Shown piece by piece: positions 1 to 8,995 of a DNA stretch of 64,000 nucleotides. Below the pieces are notes generated by a model that had not been told where the DNA came from, ran no database searches, and was given only the letters and a program-made list of their open reading frames with translations. The DNA comes from Xylanibacter rodentium (GTDB lineage Bacteria > Bacteroidota > Bacteroidia > Bacteroidales > Bacteroidaceae), in NCBI RefSeq assembly GCF_013166575.1, contig NZ_JABKKE010000003.1, positions 1-64,000 of the forward strand, in the 5' to 3' direction. Position 1 is the stretch's first letter, and the number at the start of each line of letters is the position of its first letter. The translations under genes and the position numbers were made by a program.

Positions 1-2
1 TA

Positions 3-116
3 GATAAGATCGACAAGAAGATTGCATCGCTCATAGAATCCGACGGGGAGCTGGCCGAAGTGTTCAGGATCGTGACATCAGTGCCGGGAATAGGCAGGGC
101 GCAGAGTTCGTCGATG
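3..116 (+). pseudogene. C-terminal remnant of an IS110-family transposase
   Basis: Reading from base 3 gives an open stretch with DKIDKKIASLIESDGELAE, then FRIVTSVPGIG. This matches the start of the C-terminal helix-hairpin-helix (Transposase_20) region of IS110/IS1111 transposases, where a 'SVPGIG' turn is typical. The similarity stops just after this motif and the frame runs into the REP-like DNA, so the usual conserved C-terminus is absent. The gene enters from beyond the left edge, so its length is unknown. It may be a dead remnant, or the end of an element truncated at this point. Moderate confidence, because only about 35 residues can be judged. Confidence 0.5.
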
Positions 117-120
117 TATG

Positions 121-200
121 ATTCCCGGGGTGCCGCTGCGCTCTGCCCCGGGCTATGTGCTTGTTGCCCCGTTGGGGCGCGTTCTGTCAAGGAACGTTTT
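121..200. repeat. REP-like cluster of three short hairpins
   Basis: Three small inverted repeats follow each other. The first is a GC-rich pair, cccgggg...ccccggg, at 124-152. The second is gcccc-gtt-ggggc at 166-178. The third is cgttc-tgtcaag-gaacg at 180-196. The group sits between the IS110 remnant and the glutamine synthetase promoter. Such clusters resemble REP/BIME elements or transposon-end hairpins. No second copy occurs in this window, so its repeated nature in the genome is inference. Confidence 0.45.
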
Positions 201-310
201 GTCCGGAGGATGATATAGTTTAATTTTGTTGACTAACTTACGATTAATTGAATACCTACTTATTACAGAGAAAAGTATTACATTTATGATATATAGACAA
301 AAAAAATCAT

Positions 311-318
311 TATCTTTG
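311..318 (+). promoter_or_regulatory. Promoter -7 element of the type I glutamine synthetase gene
   Basis: TATCTTTG matches the Bacteroidota -7 consensus TAnnTTTG. It lies 62 bp before the ATG at 380 in an AT-rich region, giving a leader of roughly 50-55 nt. No clear -33 TTG box was picked out. Confidence 0.6.
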
Positions 319-379
319 TCCGATATAATACCATAACACAAAACAACCATTCATACAACAAATAACTAAAAACAATCTT

Positions 380-1885
380 ATGATGAAAAAGGAAATAGAA
401 ATGAACCCCAACAGACTGGTTGCCATCCTTGGCAAACAACACACAGAATTTACGATGGAAGACATCGTAAAATATATCCGTGAAGAGGGGATAAGAATGG
501 TAAACTTCATGTATCCCGCATCTGACGGACGGTTGAAGACGCTGAACTTTGTGATAAACGATCTGGCATATTTAGAGGCCATACTGACGTGCGGAGAGCG
601 TGTGGACGGCTCAAGCCTCTTCCCGTTCATCGAGGCCGGCAGCAGCGATTTATACGTTGTACCGCGTTTCCGAACAGCATTCCTCGACCCTTTCGCCGAA
701 ATTCCCACGATAACGATGCTCTGCTCGTTCTTCAACAAAGACGGACAGCCACTCGAAAGTGCGCCCGAACAGACTCTGCACAAAGCCTGTTGCGCTTTCA
801 CCGACACCACCGGCATGACATTCGAAGCCATGGGCGAACTGGAATATTACGTAATTGCCCCTGACTGCAGAATGTTTCCCGCCACCGACCAACGCGGATA
901 TCATGAGTCGGCACCGTACGCGAAGTTCGGCGATTTCCGTACCAGGTGTATGGCATACATAGCCCAAGCCGGAGGACGCATCAAATACGGCCATTCGGAA
1001 GTAGGCAACTTCACACTTGACGGGATGATATATGAGCAAAACGAAATCGAGTTCCTTCCTGTTCCGGCAGAAGAGGCTGCCGACCAACTGATGGTGGCCA
1101 AATGGATTATACGCAATCTTGCACGGCAATACGGATACGACATTACCTTCGCTCCTAAGATTACCACCGGAAAAGCCGGCTCCGGTCTGCATATACACAT
1201 GCGCATCACTCAGAACGGGGAAAACATGATGCTGTCCGCCGGCAGCCTCTCCGACACAGCACTCCGCGCCATAGCAGGCATGATGGAACTGGCACCGTCG
1301 ATAACGGCATTCGGCAACACCAATCCCACATCCTATTTCCGTCTCGTACCGCACCAGGAGGCTCCTACAAACATTTGCTGGGGCGACCGCAACCGCTCTG
1401 TCCTCGTACGTGTTCCGTTGGGATGGTCGGCACAGACCGACATGTGCGCTACGGCCAACCCACTGGAGGCCCCTGCCCACCGCGACACCACGGACAAACA
1501 GACGGTGGAAATACGCTCGGCAGACGGCTCGGCAGACATCTATCTGCTTTTGGCCTCATTGGCTGTTGCCTGCCGCCATGGCTTCGAGCTTGACAATGCC
1601 CTTGACATTGCCCGACGCAAATATGTCAATGTGAATATCCATACGGAAAAGAACCGCCAATGCCTTGCGTCGCTGACACAGCTGCCCGACAGTTGCGCAG
1701 CTTCAGCCGACAGCCTAGAACATCAACGCAAGATATACGAACACAACGGCGTATTCAGTCCGGCCATGCTCGACGGTACGATAAGCCGTCTGCGTGCATA
1801 CAACGACCGGACACTACGCCGGGACGTCGAAAACGATGCCGAGGAAATGATGAAACTCGTGAGAAAATTCTTCCACTGCGGATGA
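380..1885 (+). CDS. glnA: Glutamine synthetase, type I (GlnA-like)
   Basis: Cytoplasmic enzyme that joins ammonia to glutamate using ATP. The 501 residues are somewhat longer than the usual 440-470 of GSI. The N-terminal beta-grasp part (about residues 20-120) contains VNFMYPASDGRLKTL. The catalytic part shows the ATP/metal-binding segments: GELEYYVI, the GKAGSGLHIHM loop typical of GS (K-x-G-S-G-x-H-x-H), and NRSVLVRVP. The ATG at 380 is first in frame; an ATG at 401 is an alternative. There is no obvious Shine-Dalgarno, as is common in this phylum. Its stop is 13 bp from the stop of the convergent type III enzyme, so two unlike glutamine synthetases face each other. No adenylylation site was identified with certainty. 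The GS family is sure; the symbol is by similarity. Confidence 0.9.
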   Translation: MMKKEIEMNPNRLVAILGKQHTEFTMEDIVKYIREEGIRMVNFMYPASDGRLKTLNFVINDLAYLEAILTCGERVDGSSLFPFIEAGSSDLYVVPRFRTAFLDPFAEIPTITMLCSFFNKDGQPLESAPEQTLHKACCAFTDTTGMTFEAMGELEYYVIAPDCRMFPATDQRGYHESAPYAKFGDFRTRCMAYIAQAGGRIKYGHSEVGNFTLDGMIYEQNEIEFLPVPAEEAADQLMVAKWIIRNLARQYGYDITFAPKITTGKAGSGLHIHMRITQNGENMMLSAGSLSDTALRAIAGMMELAPSITAFGNTNPTSYFRLVPHQEAPTNICWGDRNRSVLVRVPLGWSAQTDMCATANPLEAPAHRDTTDKQTVEIRSADGSADIYLLLASLAVACRHGFELDNALDIARRKYVNVNIHTEKNRQCLASLTQLPDSCAASADSLEHQRKIYEHNGVFSPAMLDGTISRLRAYNDRTLRRDVENDAEEMMKLVRKFFHCG

Positions 1886-1898
1886 CAATCGGATATGC

Positions 1899-4091
1899 TT
1901 ATCTTATAAACAGCAGTTCGCGATATTTGGGCAATGTCCAAAGACCGTCCTCAACTATCATTTCCAGGCTGTCAATCTCCTTGCGTATGGCCTGCATCTT
2001 AGGCTCGACCGTATCGTGATAGGCTATCGCACGCTGATGGATGCTCTCTATGCGGTTTGCCACACGGCGGGCCTCTGTCAGTTCTTCCACAAGACGCTCT
2101 ATAGCCTCGGTACTGCCGGCTATCTGTTCTATCAGTTTCATATTACGGGCGGAAAGGCTTTCGGCTTTTTCCGGCGGGAATACAGCCTTCATGCTCTGTA
2201 CGTTGCGGATGAGCGTACTCTGATAATGGGTTGCCACGGGGATTATGTGGTTCATCGACATATCGCTTATCACCCGGCCTTCAATCTGGACCTTCTTTAC
2301 ATATGTCTCCCACTTCACTTCGTTGCGGGCCTCAAGCTCCTTACGCGACATGACGCCCAGACGCTCGAACATCTCAATGCTTTCCGGATCGAGATACCGC
2401 TCGAACACTATCGGACAGCTCCGCTCTGTGTCCAGTCCGCGCCGGCGTGCCTCCGCCACCCATTCCTCGCTGTATCCGTTGCCGTCGAAGCGTATCGGGC
2501 GGCAAGCCTTGATGTCTTCGCGCAACACGTCAAGAATGGCGCTTATCTTGCTCTCGCCCTTTGCCATGAGCATGTCTACACGCTCCTTAAAGCTGACAAG
2601 GGCTTCGGCCATGGCCGAGTTAAGGGCTATCATGGCCGAGGCACAGTTGGCCTCCGAACCGATGGCACGGAACTCAAAGCGGTTGCCGGTAAAGGCAAAA
2701 GGACTTGTGCGGTTGCGGTCGGTATTGTCTATGATGAGCTGCGGTATCTGCGGGATGTCAAGCTCCATGCCTTGTTTGGCTTTCAGATTGAACAGTTCGT
2801 CCTTGTCCGACGTCTCGATGTGGTCGAGCAGTTCGCTCAACTGTTTGCCGAGAAACGACGATATGATGGCCGGCGGAGCCTCGTGGCCTCCCAGACGGTG
2901 GGCGTTGGTGGCACTCATTATGCTTGCCTTGAGCAGTCCGTTGTGCTTGTGGACCGCCATAAGGGTTTCTACGATGAATGTCACGAAGCGCAGATTCTCC
3001 TCGGGTGTCTTTCCCGGAGCGTGCAGCAGCACACCGTTGTCGGCACACAGACTCCAGTTGTTGTGCTTGCCGGAGCCGTTGATGCCGTCGAATGGTTTTT
3101 CGTGCAGCAGCACACGGAATCCGTGTTTCCGTGCCACACGCTTCATCAGTGACATCAGGAGCATGTTGTGGTCGACAGCCAGATTGCATTCCTCGTATAT
3201 CGGAGCCAGCTCAAACTGATTCGGGGCTACCTCGTTGTGACGTGTCTTGCAGGGTATGGCCAGTTCGAGAGAACGTATCTCGAGGTCTTTCATGAATGCC
3301 TGCACACGGTCGGGGATTGTTCCGAAATAATGGTCGTCCATCTGCTGGTTCTTTGCGCTTTCGTGCCCCATGAGCGTGCGGCCTGTGAGCATCAGATCGG
3401 GGCGGGCCGAATAAAGCCCCTCGTCTACGAGAAAGTATTCCTGTTCCCAACCAAGGTTACACTTCACCTTGCTCACTTCGGGATAGAAATACCGGCAGAC
3501 GTCGGTGGCAGCCCTGTCCACGGCATGCAGTGCACGAAGCAGCGGGGCCTTATAGTCAAGCGCCTCGCCGGTGTATGAAATGAAGATGGTGGGTATGCAC
3601 AGAGTGTCGTCTATGATAAAGACAGGCGATGTGGGGTCCCATGCCGAATATCCGCGGGCCTCAAAGGTGTTGCGGATTCCGCCATTGGGAAATGACGAGG
3701 CGTCGGGCTCCTGCTGCACAAGCAATTTGCCGCTGAAGTTCTCCACCATACCGCCCTTGCCGTCGTGTTCCACGAAGGCATCGTGCTTTTCGGCCGTCCC
3801 CTCGGTAAGCGGCTGAAACCAGTGTGTGTAATGGGTGACACCCATCTCCATCGCCCACCGCTTCATACCGGCAGCCACGGCATCGGCTATCGAACGGTCG
3901 AGGCGTGTGCCGTTGTCTATCACATCAATAAGTTTGGCGTAGACATCCGCCGGCAGATACTTGTACATTTTCTGGCGTGTGAAGACGTATTTGGCAAAAT
4001 ACTCCGACGGTCTGCCGGCCGGAGCCTTTACATCGACAGCCTGTTTCTTGAAGGCCTCTTCTACTACCTGAAATCTTAAGTTTGAAGACAT
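1899..4091 (-). CDS. glnN: Glutamine synthetase, type III
   Basis: 730 residues, the normal size for the large GSIII class found in Bacteroidota and cyanobacteria and unlike the 450-500 residues of GSI. Typical GSIII segments include YFAKYVFTRQKMYKYLP near the N-terminus, THYTHWFQPLT, ENFSGKLLVQQEPDASSFP, and the conserved KHNNWSLCADNG stretch around the active site. The product makes glutamine from glutamate, ammonia and ATP in the cytoplasm. It lies 48 bp downstream of aguB on the same strand, so it may be read with the agmatine genes, whose two steps each release ammonia. No independent TAnnTTTG element is evident in that gap. The start ATG at 4091 gives the conserved N-terminus MSSNLRFQVVEEAF. 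Confidence 0.95.
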   Translation of the reverse strand: MSSNLRFQVVEEAFKKQAVDVKAPAGRPSEYFAKYVFTRQKMYKYLPADVYAKLIDVIDNGTRLDRSIADAVAAGMKRWAMEMGVTHYTHWFQPLTEGTAEKHDAFVEHDGKGGMVENFSGKLLVQQEPDASSFPNGGIRNTFEARGYSAWDPTSPVFIIDDTLCIPTIFISYTGEALDYKAPLLRALHAVDRAATDVCRYFYPEVSKVKCNLGWEQEYFLVDEGLYSARPDLMLTGRTLMGHESAKNQQMDDHYFGTIPDRVQAFMKDLEIRSLELAIPCKTRHNEVAPNQFELAPIYEECNLAVDHNMLLMSLMKRVARKHGFRVLLHEKPFDGINGSGKHNNWSLCADNGVLLHAPGKTPEENLRFVTFIVETLMAVHKHNGLLKASIMSATNAHRLGGHEAPPAIISSFLGKQLSELLDHIETSDKDELFNLKAKQGMELDIPQIPQLIIDNTDRNRTSPFAFTGNRFEFRAIGSEANCASAMIALNSAMAEALVSFKERVDMLMAKGESKISAILDVLREDIKACRPIRFDGNGYSEEWVAEARRRGLDTERSCPIVFERYLDPESIEMFERLGVMSRKELEARNEVKWETYVKKVQIEGRVISDMSMNHIIPVATHYQSTLIRNVQSMKAVFPPEKAESLSARNMKLIEQIAGSTEAIERLVEELTEARRVANRIESIHQRAIAYHDTVEPKMQAIRKEIDSLEMIVEDGLWTLPKYRELLFIR

Positions 4092-4139
4092 AATGCTATA
4101 TTTCTTTTTTGTTGTTTCTTTTATTATGATGGCCCTGTA

Positions 4140-5030
4140 TCATAAAGGGGCGTCGATGAACCGTCTTGTTATCCCACCGTATTCGTCAATCCTGCGGTCG
4201 CGAAGGAAAGGCCACCAACGGCGCACCTGCTCACTGTGGCGCATGTCTATATCCACGACGATGCTTTCCTCTTCGTTTTCTGATGCCTCATAGAATATCT
4301 CGCCCTGCGGGCCGGCAACGAATGAAGTGCCCCAAAACTGTATGCCGCCGGTATGTCCCGACGGGTCGGGTTCGTGCCCCACACGGTTTACGGCCACCAC
4401 AGGCAGACCGTTGGCCACGGCATGACCGCGCTGGACAGTCTGCCATGCACGGCGCTGGCGCTGCTGCTCTTCAGGTGCGTCGCTGCTTTCGTATCCGATA
4501 GCTGTGGGATAGATAAGAATCTCAGCGCCCTGCAACGCCATCAGCCGTGCCGCTTCCGGATACCACTGATCCCAGCACACCATCACGCCAAGACGCCCTA
4601 CACTGGTTTCGACAGGCTTGAAGCCAAGGTCACCGGGAGTGAAATAGAACTTCTCATAATATGCGGGGTCGTCCGGTATGTGCATCTTACGGTATTTGCC
4701 GGCAATGGTCCCGTCGCGCTCTATCACCACAGCCGTGTTGTGATACAGTCCGGGCGCACGGCGCTCGAAGAGCGAAGTCACTATCACCACACCGTAGTCG
4801 CGGGCCAGTTCGCCGAACATATTTGTCGATGGCCCGGGAATAGGTTCGGCCAAATCGAAATTGTCCACACTCTCCACTTGACAGAAGTAGAGCGAGTTGT
4901 GAAGTTCCTGAAGCACTATGAGCTCCGCACCGCGTCTGGCCAGATCGGCAACACCCTCTGCCAGGCGCAAAATGTTGTCGCGTGTATCAGCAGTGTTATG
5001 CTGCTGCAAAAATCCTATCTTCATAATCAA
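4140..5030 (-). CDS. aguB: N-carbamoylputrescine amidohydrolase
   Basis: A 296-residue carbon-nitrogen hydrolase (nitrilase superfamily) that splits N-carbamoylputrescine into putrescine, CO2 and ammonia. The Glu-Lys-Cys triad is visible: E42 in VLQELH, K115 in KYRKMHIPD, and C152 in VCWDQWYPE. The segments YEKFYFTPGD and YPTAIG are characteristic of the AguB subgroup rather than of general amidases. It follows aguA by only 6 bp, so the two form an operon for agmatine breakdown. A second in-frame ATG two codons later (5024) is an equally good start. Confidence 0.93.
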   Translation of the reverse strand: MIMKIGFLQQHNTADTRDNILRLAEGVADLARRGAELIVLQELHNSLYFCQVESVDNFDLAEPIPGPSTNMFGELARDYGVVIVTSLFERRAPGLYHNTAVVIERDGTIAGKYRKMHIPDDPAYYEKFYFTPGDLGFKPVETSVGRLGVMVCWDQWYPEAARLMALQGAEILIYPTAIGYESSDAPEEQQRQRRAWQTVQRGHAVANGLPVVAVNRVGHEPDPSGHTGGIQFWGTSFVAGPQGEIFYEASENEEESIVVDIDMRHSEQVRRWWPFLRDRRIDEYGGITRRFIDAPL

Positions 5031-5036
5031 AAAGTG

Positions 5037-6101
5037 TTATCTCCGTGTATCACCCATCGGATACTGCATCGTACAACAGTGAAGCGAACCGTGCTGACGT
5101 ATTATGCTACGGCAGTCTACCGGCACTATCTCACGACCGGGAAAGGCTTCACCGATAATCCGGAGTGCCTTGCTGTCTGTTTCCGGCTGTGAATATGTAG
5201 GGCACAGCACGGCACCGTTGATGACAAGAAAGTTGGCATAGGTAGCCGGCAGACGCTCGCCGTCGTCGTATATCGGTGACGGTGACGGCAGTCGGAGCAG
5301 ACGGAACGGCCTGCCGGCATCCGTGCGCAGCATACGGAGCTGACTCTCCATCAACTGCAGTCCGGCGTACTGCTCGTCCGACGTATCGTCACATCCTACA
5401 TATAATAAAGTGTCATCGGGAGCCACACGCACCAATGTGTCGATATGGCCGTCCGTATCGTCACCTGTCAGATTGCCGTGGTCTATCCAGACTATACGGT
5501 GTGCGTGCAACCGACGTTTCAATTCCGTCTCTATTTCAGACAAGGCGAGAGGCTGGTTGCGGTTGGGAGCAAGCAGACAGCCTGATGTAGTGAACACCGT
5601 ACCCCGGCCGTCGCTTTCTATAGCCCCGCCTTCAAGCACAAAGTCGAGATGGTCTTCATATTCTCCGTCGACAATACCGCTTTCGTACATACGTCGATTT
5701 ATGGCGTTGTCGAGCGTTGCCTCGAATTTATCGCCCCATCCGTTGAACCGGAAGTCGAGCAGACGCAATTCACCGTCGCTGCCGACAAGGGTTATGAATC
5801 CGTGATCGCGCGCCCATGTGTCGTTGGTGGGACATGAAAGGGTTGTAATCCTGTCCGTCATCTCCTCTGAAGCACCGCCGCACCTTATCCGTTCCATAAC
5901 CTCTTCGGGATTGGGAGCGACAATGATAAGTCTTTCACGCCGAACTATCTCAACGGCAATCGTTACGTAAGTTTCTGTGATTTCGGCCAATATGGGCTGC
6001 CAATCGGTAGCCTCGTGCGGCCATGTCAACTGTACCGCGCTCTGTGGTTCCCACTCGGCGGGCATTCTAAGTCTGTCGTTCGTGATATTGTTGTCAGTCA
6101 T
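5037..6101 (-). CDS. aguA: Agmatine deiminase
   Basis: 354 residues of the peptidyl-arginine deiminase/agmatine deiminase fold. It converts agmatine to N-carbamoylputrescine and ammonia. The guanidino-modifying residues are in place: TWARDHG (D99), EGGAIE (157-162), DGHID (H219), and the catalytic Cys in HGSLHCCT (C342). The motif FNGWG fits agmatine deiminase. It is first in the aguA-aguB pair, with a promoter element 34-41 bp upstream of its start. Together the pair gives putrescine from arginine-derived agmatine and supplies ammonia for the adjacent GSIII. Confidence 0.94.
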   Translation of the reverse strand: MTDNNITNDRLRMPAEWEPQSAVQLTWPHEATDWQPILAEITETYVTIAVEIVRRERLIIVAPNPEEVMERIRCGGASEEMTDRITTLSCPTNDTWARDHGFITLVGSDGELRLLDFRFNGWGDKFEATLDNAINRRMYESGIVDGEYEDHLDFVLEGGAIESDGRGTVFTTSGCLLAPNRNQPLALSEIETELKRRLHAHRIVWIDHGNLTGDDTDGHIDTLVRVAPDDTLLYVGCDDTSDEQYAGLQLMESQLRMLRTDAGRPFRLLRLPSPSPIYDDGERLPATYANFLVINGAVLCPTYSQPETDSKALRIIGEAFPGREIVPVDCRSIIRQHGSLHCCTMQYPMGDTRR

Positions 6102-6134
6102 CTTGTCCTGTCACGGCGTTATGTAATTATGCCG

Positions 6135-6142
6135 CAAAGTTA
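6135..6142 (-). promoter_or_regulatory. Promoter -7 element for aguA-aguB(-glnN)
   Basis: On the minus strand the bases read TAACTTTG (TAnnTTTG), 34 bp before the aguA ATG, with an A-rich tract immediately upstream. This is the only promoter-like site seen before the three-gene run. Confidence 0.55.
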
Positions 6143-6292
6143 CTCTTTTTTTTTGAGATACAGATGTGATGGAACATGTTTTTATCATTTACGGGCTGGA
6201 GCATCGGACCACCGACAAAACCACAGGTACGGGTCTGCACGGGATTTTCGACAATCCCATACCTTATGCCAATGAAGAATCCCACAACTGTG

Positions 6293-7630
6293 TCACATAT
6301 CATCTATGGTATAAAGTCGGGATTCTATTTCATACCCTGATAGTATCTTGGACTTTATGTGCTCTACCTTGGCCTTGAAAGCTTTGTGGTCGTAATTACG
6401 TGCATTACGCTTTACTTCGGCAATGAGTGCCGATTTGCCTTCTGTACGTATGCCTACAATGTCTATCTCGCAGGCTTCTTTTCCGGCTTTAGCCTCCCAC
6501 CACGAACCCATTTCGCGGAATCCGCCTTCCTCCGTCAACTTCTGCCGGAAATACTTTTCAAGTGTCAGGCCGGAATAGGTCGGATAGTCCCGTATGACAA
6601 TATCCCGTAAATCGTCATGGTTTTCAATCTCAATCATGGAACGGTTTCGTTCTATGAAGCGGAACCAGAACTGCAAAAAATTATCACAGATACGAAAACG
6701 CACCGTGTTCTTGCTGCCGGGTTTGGACAGGACAGGACGGTATTTAGACAATATGTTATATGTATTCTCAAGCCGGTCAAGATGACCACCGATAGCCATT
6801 CCGCCCAATGCCGCAGTGATTTCAGCCTGTGACGTATGCCCTTGCGCTATGGCGAGAAGAATGGAAAAGTAAGTGCCGTAATCGCGCCCGAACTCGGTAA
6901 TGAGCAGGTTGCGTCCCTCGTCGATAAATGGAGACATGTATGATACGGTAAAGCAAAGCATGGACTCGACCGTCACATGGCCATTGTCGCAAAAAAGCTC
7001 GATATACTTCGGTATTCCTCCCGTTATGGAATACAATGCCAGAAGGTCATCGTTGCTGTATTCAGGATTGTAATCCTTCAAAATCTCCTTTACCACTTTT
7101 ATCCTGAAAGGCCGGAGGTTGATGATATTGTCAGCTCGTCCGAACAGCGGCTCGTGTGCATCGGTGAAAATCCGGCGCATCATCGACATAACCGAACCGC
7201 TCAGGACAAGGTTCATTCTTGTACAGGAACGGTAACTGTCCCATAGGTTCTGGAGGTCACTGAACACGGACGGATTAACGGTCATGAACTCTTGGAACTC
7301 ATCAATGACCAGAGTGAACTTCGTTGTCTTTGCCAGTTCAAACAGATGTTTCAATACTCCTGTTACGGATTTCAAGCCTTCAGGGACATATCCGTGCAAG
7401 GTGCTGTGTACTTCCCGGACAAAATCGTCCACAAGTGCCGCTTCGGCCTTGCGCCCTGTAAAAAAATACAGCATCGGCTCGTCACTGTCTTCAAACGCTT
7501 TTTTAATAAGACTCGTCTTGCCGATGCGCCGACGGCCTGTCACTACTGTCATGCGCGAGTTTTGAGTATATGACAGATTGCATATTCGCTTCAACTCGGC
7601 TATTTCGTTTTCTCGGTTATAGAATTTCAT
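6293..7630 (-). CDS. AAA ATPase with C-terminal DUF234 nuclease-like domain
   Basis: A 445-residue protein of the 'archaeal ATPase' type that is common and scattered in Bacteroidota. Walker A is TGRRRIGKTSL (31-41). Walker B is FTLVIDEFQEF. A winged-helix region follows, and the C-terminal DUF234 part (about 330-445) includes EKYFRQKL, the acidic E-IDIVG segment and ALIAEVKRN, which resembles a PD-(D/E)xK active-site arrangement. The cellular role of this family is not established; mobile-element and regulatory roles have been suggested. It stands alone with its own promoter module, and a 33-bp palindrome lies between promoter and start. Confidence 0.85.
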   Translation of the reverse strand: MKFYNRENEIAELKRICNLSYTQNSRMTVVTGRRRIGKTSLIKKAFEDSDEPMLYFFTGRKAEAALVDDFVREVHSTLHGYVPEGLKSVTGVLKHLFELAKTTKFTLVIDEFQEFMTVNPSVFSDLQNLWDSYRSCTRMNLVLSGSVMSMMRRIFTDAHEPLFGRADNIINLRPFRIKVVKEILKDYNPEYSNDDLLALYSITGGIPKYIELFCDNGHVTVESMLCFTVSYMSPFIDEGRNLLITEFGRDYGTYFSILLAIAQGHTSQAEITAALGGMAIGGHLDRLENTYNILSKYRPVLSKPGSKNTVRFRICDNFLQFWFRFIERNRSMIEIENHDDLRDIVIRDYPTYSGLTLEKYFRQKLTEEGGFREMGSWWEAKAGKEACEIDIVGIRTEGKSALIAEVKRNARNYDHKAFKAKVEHIKSKILSGYEIESRLYTIDDM

Positions 7631-7643
7631 ATTAGATTCATAT

Positions 7644-7676
7644 TTGCAACGGCGGTTGATTCAACCACGGTTGCAA
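7644..7676. promoter_or_regulatory. 33-bp near-perfect palindrome overlapping the ATPase promoter
   Basis: The arms TTGCAAC and GTTGCAA enclose GGTTGA and TCAACC around a single central base. Only two symmetric positions fail to match. The site begins 14 bp upstream of the ATPase ATG and reaches the -7 element (TAAATTTG, minus strand, 7674-7681). It could be an operator dyad or a hairpin in the 5' leader. Confidence 0.6.
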
Positions 7677-7743
7677 ATTTACATATAAATCGCGAGATTA
7701 TACACTGGCAGGATAAAGAAAATGATTTTTTCTTTAGAGGAAA
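7671..7743 (-). promoter_or_regulatory. Repeated promoter module, copy 1
   Basis: On the minus strand this about 72-bp block starts TTTCCTCTAAAG, runs through a CCTGCCAGTGTATAATCTCG core and ends in the -7 element TAAATTTG followed by CA. A closely similar block lies at 15184-15255, also directly upstream of a minus-strand gene. The A-rich part (AAGAAAATGATTTTTTCTT on the plus strand) can fold as a weak hairpin. It is inferred to drive the DUF234 ATPase gene. Confidence 0.6.
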
Positions 7744-8035
7744 GAAAAAAAAGAAAGAGGCTGTAACGCAGAAAAACCACATTAAGGTAAAGCACCGGCA
7801 CAAAGACAAGATATGAGCTTTCACTCGAAAACCATCCGTAATATGATTAAAAACCGCTATAAACCAACAAATTATCACAAAAGAAGACATACGTTCGTTT
7901 ATTCCGCCGCTTTGCATTATCTTTGCATAAGACAATCTGCATCTCGGCATAACTCCCAAACGAGTTTGGAGATTCTGCTCTCGCTTTGCATTATCTTTGC
8001 GCTTAATACAAAATATAACAAACATAATATACAGA
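7744..8035 (+). promoter_or_regulatory. Intergenic region with duplicated promoter for the FMN oxidoreductase gene
   Basis: The 18-mer GCTTTGCATTATCTTTGC occurs twice, at 7909-7926 and 7983-8000, each containing a TATCTTTG -7 box (7918-7925 and 7992-7999). Between them is a hairpin, CCAAAC-GA-GTTTGG. The downstream copy lies 36 bp before the ATG at 8036 and has a TTG-containing -33 candidate near 7971. Nothing else was recognised between the ATPase promoter and this gene. Confidence 0.6.
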
Positions 8036-8995
8036 ATGAATATGAACAGGATTACAGAACTTTTCGGAATAGAATATCCCATAGTGCAAGGTGGAATGGT
8101 GTGGTGCAGCGGATGGCGTCTGGCTGCAGCGGTAAGCAATGCCGGAGGACTCGGACTGCTCGGTGCCGGCTCGATGCATCCGGAAACCTTGCAGGAACAT
8201 ATCGGCAAGATGAAAACCGCCACCGACAAGCCTTGGGGTATCAACATTCCGCTGATGTATCCGGAGATAGACCGGCTCATGAAAATAGTGACCGACAGCG
8301 GTGTACGGGTGGTGTTCACGTCGGCAGGCAGTCCGAAACGCTTTACACCACTACTTCATGAGGCCGGAATCACCGTAGCCCACGTGGTGTCGAGCAGCAC
8401 TTTCGCCCGCAAATGTGAAGAAGCCGGAGTTGACGCCGTTGTAGCTGAGGGATTTGAGGCAGGAGGACACAACGGACGTGAGGAGACCACCACACTCGCG
8501 CTCATCCCCCAAGTGCGCCGGGCCACCACCCTGCCACTCATTGCAGCCGGCGGCATCGGCAGCGGCAGGGCTATGATGGCGGCACAGGCACTTGGCGCCG
8601 AAGGTGTACAGATAGGAACGCTATTCGCCTTATCGTCAGAAAGCTCGGCATCCGAAGCATTCAAACGGCGTTGTCTGTCGCTCAACGAGGGCGGAACCAT
8701 GCTGTGTCTGAAAAAGCTCGCTCCCACCCGACTTGTAAAGAACAGCCTGTACGAACGTATTGCCGAGGCTGAATCACGCGGAGCCGGAACCGATGAGCTG
8801 CGCGAAATAATGGGACGTGCGGCATCAAAGCGTGGAATATTTGAAGGAGACATAGAGACCGGCGAACTGGAAATAGGACAGATTGCATCGGCCGTGGACG
8901 AAATAAGACCCGTGAGCCTAATCATGAAACAGCTGCTCCGGGAATATCGTGAAGCATACGGACAACTCTATGCATGGCCGGATACAATCAATTGA
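8036..8995 (+). CDS. FMN-dependent nitronate monooxygenase / FabK-like enoyl-ACP reductase
   Basis: 319 residues from the ATG at 8036 (MNMNRITELF), which fits the family start; longer reading frames would begin upstream of the promoter's transcription start. A TIM-barrel flavoprotein: GIEYPIVQGGM and AVSNAGGLGLLGAG form the N-terminal FMN-binding strands, VVAEGFEAGGHNG carries the catalytic His region, and PLIAAGGIGSGRAM binds the FMN phosphate. Both nitronate monooxygenases and FabK enoyl-ACP reductases share these motifs, and the sequence alone does not decide between them. It is monocistronic, with its own doubled promoter; its stop lies inside an inverted repeat. Confidence 0.82.
   Translation: MNMNRITELFGIEYPIVQGGMVWCSGWRLAAAVSNAGGLGLLGAGSMHPETLQEHIGKMKTATDKPWGINIPLMYPEIDRLMKIVTDSGVRVVFTSAGSPKRFTPLLHEAGITVAHVVSSSTFARKCEEAGVDAVVAEGFEAGGHNGREETTTLALIPQVRRATTLPLIAAGGIGSGRAMMAAQALGAEGVQIGTLFALSSESSASEAFKRRCLSLNEGGTMLCLKKLAPTRLVKNSLYERIAEAESRGAGTDELREIMGRAASKRGIFEGDIETGELEIGQIASAVDEIRPVSLIMKQLLREYREAYGQLYAWPDTIN

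Noticed and set aside
2016-3219. Long plus-strand frames of 378 and 324 residues opposite the type III glutamine synthetase
   Set aside because: Shadows of a GC-rich real gene; composition is Cys/His/Arg-rich or Ser-rich and no motifs are seen.
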